From: Hyperoplus lanceolatus
Taxonomy: Eukaryota > Chordata > Actinopteri > Uranoscopiformes > Ammodytidae
Length of the DNA: 64,000 nt
Assembly (NCBI GenBank): GCA_026929865.2
Contig: CM049395.1
Location: 17,571,001-17,635,000 of the forward strand
Direction: 5' to 3'
Made by a program: the position numbers and the translations under genes. The notes below the pieces were generated by a model. The model did not search any database and was not told the origin of the DNA. It saw only the letters and a list, made by a program, of their open reading frames with translations. This document shows positions 58,555 through 64,000 of the stretch, in pieces. Each line of letters begins with the position of its first letter. The first letter of the stretch is position 1.

Positions 58555-61500
58555 GTCTTCCACTTCCTCCTTCCTGTGACAAATGTTGAGGCCAGAGATC
58601 AGCCTGTTCAACAACTGTTAGAGGTGACAAGGTGAGGACGGGGCGAGTGCCGGTTAGCTACAAGGTTTTGTCTGATGAGAGTGACTGTGCCATCCAGGCA
58701 CTGCCAGTGACTAGGGCTGTGGCTGTGGTGGGCCTGGCCCAGGAGGCCTTTTTGTTCATCACTCCAGGCCTCCACTCATCTTTGCTCCTCTCACCATGGA
58801 TCAACAGAGAGACAAACACAGTGAGCGGCCCGCCAGGGCCACTAAAGCCTCCCAGGGAAGTCGTAGCGGACACTCGTCCCGGCCCTCTGGCTCCTCCAGC
58901 TCCTCTGGGGTTCTCATGGTGGGGCCAAATTTTCGTGTGGGCAAAAAGATCGGCTGTGGGAATTTTGGTGAACTGAAGCTCGGTAAGTTGTGTGTAAAAC
59001 TTTTATTATGTTCTAGACACTACAGAAATTGAATGAGGTACACCCAACTAGGGGTGTGCACGTGTACATGTGTAACCGTTTAGTAAATTATAACCGTTTA
59101 GGAAAAATCAATAAACGAAAAACCGTTTTTATTTTTTTTTATTTTTTTTCAAAATTTAAATTTTATTTTTTTCAAAGTTTTTAAATATGTTCTGGAGACA
59201 CGCAAATTACTTTATTTTACATCACTAATAAACTAATTGGGGATGATAAAAGTTAGTCTGCCGAATCTGTCTGTCCCTCGGCATGTGTGTATATCGGCAC
59301 ACACACACACAGGGAGTCGCCGTGCTCGGGCTCGATTCACAGCCACGGACAAGTGATGAAAGATAACCTAAAGATTAAAGTTACCCGGTTGACGCGAACT
59401 ATGCGCGTAATGCTGGGCTTACACAAGAGGACTTTTAAAAGACTTTGAAAAGACTCAAGACTGAAACCCTCTTACATCTAAAGACAATCAACTCACACCT
59501 GAAGACAACTAGTCATTAGTTTCAGTCACAGAGTGAGATTTTGAAAAGACAGAGGGTCTCATATTGCAAGACTACAACTAGATTCCTTTTGAGATTAATA
59601 TTATTTCCGCAAACGCGATTTTGATTATTTAATTTAAAATAAGTGAATTCAATATTCCGAGTGGGGGACTTCCTTTAGTTATTTGACCAGCTTTATTTGC
59701 TGATCTCGTCCCCCAATAACTTTAACTCCTAACCCTAAATTTGACGGTAAAGTGTTAAGGTTGTGCGGCTGTCAGCCTGGTTTTCCAGCCGAGGCTGCTA
59801 GGAAAAGGTGTCCGAAATAAGTGCCTCACAGTTGGACACAGGTCGCGACTAATGCCGCTCCTCCTGCGTCGTGCTTGGTGCATGCGAGAGTGTGACAGTG
59901 TTTACGTCATTTCGCTTGAGCCAACCCCTTAAGACTAACAATAATATCAAACCTGTTTGATAATGTCGGAACCTCAACACGGGAAGAAGACTGGCTGAAA
60001 TCGGGTCGGATGACCGCCTTACACCAAACAACTAAGATTACGGGCGCGCGCGCCACAACTCCAGCACGACTCCTGTGATTTCAGTCCGACATTGGAAGAT
60101 TGCCTTTGACTGTCAAATCGTGTGAAAAGTCGTGTAGTGTAAAGCCAGCATAAGTAGCCCGAACTTTATAACACCTTTTCAACATGCATAAACGTGGACA
60201 TGTAGAAAGCGATAGGCTATATTAATCAGGAAATTAATGAAGAGCGAACGCATGACAGACAAACGTGCGTGCGTGCGTGCGTGCGTGTGTGTGTCCACCA
60301 TGGACCTATTATAAGAGGTGTGTAAATGAACGTAGTTCATGTCAACTGTGTGTTTTAAAGGCGAACGAACGCGTGTGTGTGTGTGTGTGTGCGCGCTCGC
60401 CTACAAGACGGTGGGTGCATGAGGACAATGACGTCACGGTTAAACGTGTACACGAAAAAAATTCCGTCGTGTACACGGTTAGACATTTTTGTAAACGTTC
60501 ACACCCCTACACCCAACCAAAACAAAAGTCTAATACAACGACACTGGAAAAAGTTGATCTTTAGTTTGACTAAAAAAAAACTTAAGTCTAATTGTAATAC
60601 GATGATCTTTTCCTGTTTTTATTTTAGGTAAAAATCTCTACACCAACGAGTATGTAGCTATTAAACTGGTAAGTGCACACTTTCTTTCTCTGCTTTGGTC
60701 CAATGCATAAAATGGTGCTGTCATTTTAAATTGGTTAGGAAAGTGTTGGTTTTGAACTTAGAGTATTCTTAAACATAACTATATAAGAAAGGTAGGGTTG
60801 TTTCATAGACAGACTGTACTGGACTGTTTTTGTCTCGGGAAGAAATGTGTCTGAGGTGCAGATACTTATGCCTCGTTTCCACCGAGTAGAGCGGATCGGT
60901 CGGAGCAGTTCGGTCCGGGTAGTTTGGCTTTTCATTTGCCAAAAGTTGGGTAGGATAAGGCTTTAGCGCACCTAACCGCTCTGAGCCGCTCCTAATTTCG
61001 GTACTCCTCTGTTGGGTTACCAGCCGCCTGAAAGGGTGCCGAAAAGGCGGAGCTACACTTGCCGTCCGTTTATTGGTCGAAAGAATCATTTCCGCCATGT
61101 GTAGTCACCTCGGCAAGAGTGAAGAGAGCACTGTGTGGTGTTTTTTTCCTCGTCAATAAATTAATCAGTTGTTTACACTGTCCCACTGCTACGATGTCAC
61201 GTAGCTGCCGCAGCCAGCGCTGTTCGCTCACTGTCTCTATCAGTTGCACCGAGCCGTCTCTGTGCGTTGACACTCACAACAACACGGGGGAATAAATAAA
61301 GAAGAAGCCAGTACTTTCGACACACACCGTCGGCAAAGTTGTCCCCGCTTTAGTTTCTATGCTGCGTCGGATCGAACGTGATCACGTGATCAGCACGTCA
61401 AATGACGCAATGCTGCGTTGACCGAGTTCCAAGGGTTAATATTGACAATTTTTTCAAAATGTTAAATATCAGCATTTTAAGACATTTTAAGTATTGTAAA

Positions 61501-61808
61501 TTACTTTAGAACTTTACCAGGATTTGAAAAACAACTTTGGCCTTCGGGTTCGACTCATGAAGTAGATTTGTATTTTTTGCCCTAATCTCCTTTACAACGT
61601 AGCCGCGAAGCGGGCCACGCTCTTTTACAAATACACTAGGCTACTACTTTCTTTATAGGTCCATGGGCTACTACTGTTATACCGTTCCTGCTATTCTGGC
61701 CCCCAGACCGTAGTCGAGGAGCACAGGGGACACGTTCCCTCCAAGGATGTTATTTCGGGGGTTAACACCCTTCACTTCTACCAGCAGTGCGTCTGCATTA
61801 TCTCGCTT

Positions 61809-61884
<76 letters not shown>

Positions 61885-63999
61885 GGACTCATTAATTTCT
61901 TAATGTGATTGACACACGCTACCGCTCGCTCTCCTCGCTTGACCACACACTGCTGCTCACTCACTTGCGCTACTCTGTCTCGTAACATTACGATAGAAAC
62001 ACATCATCTAGCCTACATCCAAATTGCCCGCCAACTATTAAGAATAAGAAAATTCCTCCACCTCAAACGACCCATCTATGTTGCATATGAGCTCACATCG
62101 TGAAGCGACATTGCCGTTAGACTTTGTCTCTCTCCGTTTTTCAAGTAATTCATGTAATTCTTATCTTCCTGAGTGACAGCTAGCCCGCCTTCTTTACAGA
62201 CGCCGCGCGCCCCCATCCCTCCCGAATGTCTGCCGGCTGATATCTGAATGTTTTAAAAACAATGGTTCTCAAACAGAATTCAGAATCCATGGTCTGAGCT
62301 CATTTTTCAAAATTGTGCAGTACGCTGAGACAGGGGGTGCAGTTACCCTTTAAATTTCAGGACGAACACCATCTCATATTACATGATCACTAAAATGAGA
62401 GACATTTTTAATCCCAGTTCACAGGACATCAATCGTTTGTTTGAGCTTCTGGCAAAGGGAAGGTGATGTTTGTGCAACCTGACACCCAAATACACATAGT
62501 GCTGGTTAGTCAGGTAGACCAATCACTGTTGCATGATGGGAGGTGTTTTCCAGTTTTACCTCAAATTCTGGTTTAACACTTAATCAGATGGCAAGTTTGT
62601 TTATGCCCATTTAGTGCAAGATGAGTCATGAGAAAAATATTGACACTGGTATTAATTAGAGCTGTGTATTGGCAAGAATCTCGTGATAAGATACATATCC
62701 TGATACAGGGGTGATGATACGATATATTGTGATCTACAAGCGAGGCAATATATTTTTTCAGAAATATTATATTTTTAGAAAAAAAAATCATAGTTTAAAG
62801 AACTCACATGTTGTATATGTATGTATGTTATATGCATAAAAAAAATACTGTTTGTTTTTATGCATTCAGACAGAACGGTTGGACTTGCGTTTGTATTTCA
62901 TAGTTACAACATCCTTAATAATCATAGTACTACTTCTTGTGCAATGGAAACAGAGTAAATAAAATCTGCCTAAATCAGTGAAAAACTCAAACCTTGATGT
63001 ATGTGCAGAATGGCTAAGATAAACATTAAGAAATTCAATTTGTAAACAGTATTATAAATATAATACATGTTCCCTGCAATATCCAACATAATACTATTTT
63101 TATGCAATCCGAACAAAGGTTTACCTGTCTATGTATCATAAAAAAATATTCTTAAGATATAGAATATTACTTTTGTAAATCAAGGCATGAAGGCAAATTT
63201 AAAGTCCATGTCTTACCTGCGGCAGCGAAATACATATCAGTGATTCTTGAGAAGTGGGACAAAACAGGGTGCAATGTTATAAAAAAAAATACAAACCCTA
63301 TGTTTAGGCAAATTAAATTACATGTATGTATCCAACTAAGCTACCAGTGTTAATTTCGTTGACTAAGACTATGACGAAAAATATTCGTCAACAAACCTTT
63401 TTCAAGGACAAAACTAAATAAAAAGGCAGATATGATGACGAAGACTGAGACGAATATAACTGACACTATAGTCAACAAATAGGAACGAGATGAAAATGTT
63501 AGTTCGGGACGAATGGAGAAGAGATCCAATCAGAACTACTCTTTTTGTGGGACAAGTTAGGAAGAAATCCAATCAGTGCAAAGCAGCGAATGCAACCCTG
63601 TGTCGGTGAAAATCGACGGTGAGACCTCGCCAGTGTGAGCGGGTGAAGTGGGCCACCTTGTAGAAAAACTCTGCAGTTTGATGGACAAAATGATAGTCAG
63701 GGATATCCTGCCCGTTAACGTTGTCTAGGGGAACGGCTAAGTTCCGCGATCTGTTTGTAGTAGGCTATGTCTCGAGCTTGAATACACAGAGCCATGTCCC
63801 CAAACTGACTGTGCAACTATATAGGAAATTAACTGAGAAACTGCCGCCTCCCTCTGTTATTTTATGTTTTCACCCGAGTAAGTTACTATCAACTCCGACG
63901 CATGGACAGCGTTCAATTAAAACCTCTCATTTTTATTATCAAAAAGGCTTTGATGCAAAAGAAGTCCGGACACACACAGTGGTAGCAGTGTTGCTTAAA
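58555..63999 (+). CDS. csnk1g1: Casein kinase 1 gamma, 5' coding part (runs off window)
   Basis: Exon 2 (58555-58982) follows GTGTTACAG, has 241 bases of leader, then ATG at 58796. The coding part here is 58796-58982, and the next exon is 60628-60668. Together they encode 76 residues, with a Ser-rich N-terminus ([20 protein letters not shown]), then [17 protein letters not shown] and [12 protein letters not shown]. The latter hold the glycine-rich ATP loop (GCGNFG) and the catalytic lysine (AIK) of a CK1 kinase. CK1 gamma kinases are palmitoylated, membrane-bound Ser/Thr kinases; one known substrate is the Wnt co-receptor LRP6. Identity as gamma 1 rather than 2 or 3 rests on [20 protein letters not shown] and on snx1 synteny. 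Most of the kinase domain lies beyond the window. Confidence 0.88.
58796..58982 (+). CDS. csnk1g1: csnk1g1 first coding exon (residues 1-63)
   Basis: The start in TCACCATGGAT (Kozak-like) opens [20 protein letters not shown]. The exon ends after KL plus one base of Gly at a GTAAGT donor, phase 1. An upstream in-frame methionine was not preferred because the homologous proteins begin MD(H/Q). Confidence 0.9.
59049..60509. mobile_element. hAT element, TSD CACCCAAC, in a csnk1g1 intron
   Basis: CACCCAAC is at 59041-59048 and 60510-60517. The ends are TAGGGGTGTGCACGTG and CGTTCACACCCCTA. AACCGTTTA repeats lie near the left end, and CGTGTACACGG near the right. A nested element (59411-60150) and CGTG/GTGT arrays (60263-60295, 60372-60391) lie inside. 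Confidence 0.85.
59411..60150. mobile_element. Harbinger-like MITE nested in the hAT, TSD TAA
   Basis: The end TGCTGGGCTTACACAAGAGG at 59411 pairs imperfectly with the complement of GTAGTGTAAAGCCAGCA at 60150, with TAA at 59408-59410 and 60151-60153. No transposase. Confidence 0.65.
60628..60668 (+). CDS. csnk1g1: csnk1g1 second coding exon (residues 63-76)
   Basis: A 41-bp exon after ATTTTAG that completes Gly and encodes [13 protein letters not shown], ending at GTAAGT in phase 0. The sequence is near-identical to vertebrate CK1 gamma, including the catalytic Lys. The next exon (expected EPIKSR...) is not found before 63999. Confidence 0.92.
60866..61440. mobile_element. Probable MITE (CCTCGTTTCCACCGAG family)
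   Basis: The GC-rich stretch starts CCTCGTTTCCACCGAG and ends near TGCGTTGACCGAGTTCC. It has many CGG-rich imperfect repeats, and open frames on both strands that look like composition artefacts. The boundaries are not certain. Confidence 0.35.
61685..62105. repeat. (CA)n-bearing repeat, related to 13113-13400
   Basis: TTTCGGGGGTTAACACCC and CACTTCTACCAGCAG before the array match TTTCGGGGGTAACACCC and ACTTTTACCGGTAG near 13130. The (CA)n run at 61810-61882 follows in both. The microsatellite is therefore part of a mobile or duplicated unit. Confidence 0.55.
62660..63250. mobile_element. Probable hAT fragment (TAGAGCTGTGTATTGGCAAG end)
   Basis: The left end and the following imperfect ATACGATA repeats resemble a common vertebrate non-autonomous hAT family. 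I could not place the right end; the interior is AT-rich and non-coding. Confidence 0.4.
63345..63999. mobile_element. hAT-type element start, cut by the window edge
   Basis: CAGTGTTAATTTCGTTGACT begins a hAT-like terminus with GACGAA repeats (63372, 63438 and others). The right end lies outside the window. Confidence 0.45.
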
Positions 64000-64000
64000 G

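Noticed and set aside
60669-63999. Search for the next csnk1g1 exon (EPIKSRAPQLH-type)
   Set aside because: No matching codons with an acceptor site were seen, so the exon is probably beyond the window.

Overview
This window is nuclear DNA from a teleost fish. The evidence is intron-rich vertebrate genes with GT-AG splice sites, dense hAT, PIF/Harbinger-like, TTAA-type, Rex1, L2 and L1 repeats, and long (CA/TG)n microsatellites. No bacterial-type operon, CRISPR array or ribosomal RNA gene was seen. The species cannot be named from sequence alone.

There are two host genes, both on the + strand in head-to-tail order. The first is complete: sorting nexin 1 (snx1), with 15 coding exons from 17653 to 32162. 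The exons join in phase to give 521 residues with acidic N-terminal DLF motifs, a PX domain and a BAR domain. The second is the 5' part of a casein kinase 1 gamma gene, most like csnk1g1. It has a TATA box at 33505, a non-coding first exon ending at 33758, a leader/start exon at 58555-58982 and a second coding exon at 60628-60668; the rest lies beyond the window. The snx1-csnk1g1 neighbourhood matches the human chromosome 15 order and supports both names.

Layout. 1-15.5 kb is gene-free, nested transposon sequence: a hAT-like MITE, a Ty3/Gypsy element with 1.1-kb LTRs, an RNase H-bearing LINE inside one LTR, a five-element nest at 7.6-12.2 kb, and a foldback element with symmetric CA/TG arrays at 12.25-15.1 kb. 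15.5-17.5 kb is a hAT element with an 8-bp target-site duplication (TSD), ending about 150 bp before the snx1 start codon. 17.6-33.2 kb is snx1 with MITEs, a tRNA-derived SINE and a Rex1 LINE in its introns. 33.5-58.5 kb is mostly the first intron of csnk1g1. It holds a 4.2-kb TTAA-flanked element carrying exon-like sequence, two stacks of hAT elements with exact 8-bp TSDs, an L2 LINE, and a full-length L1-type retrotransposon (48531-54312) with two intact ORFs, a poly(A) tail and a 15-bp TSD. 58.5-64 kb carries the two csnk1g1 coding exons and more hAT/MITE copies.

The observations I rate highest are an 85-unit (TG)n-T6 tract abutting the acceptor of snx1 exon 9 (the arrangement known to modulate exon skipping in CFTR), the intact L1 with a mammalian-like YY1-type 5' end, the TTAA element with apparent exon capture, and the foldback/nested structures whose insertion order can be read from their TSDs.
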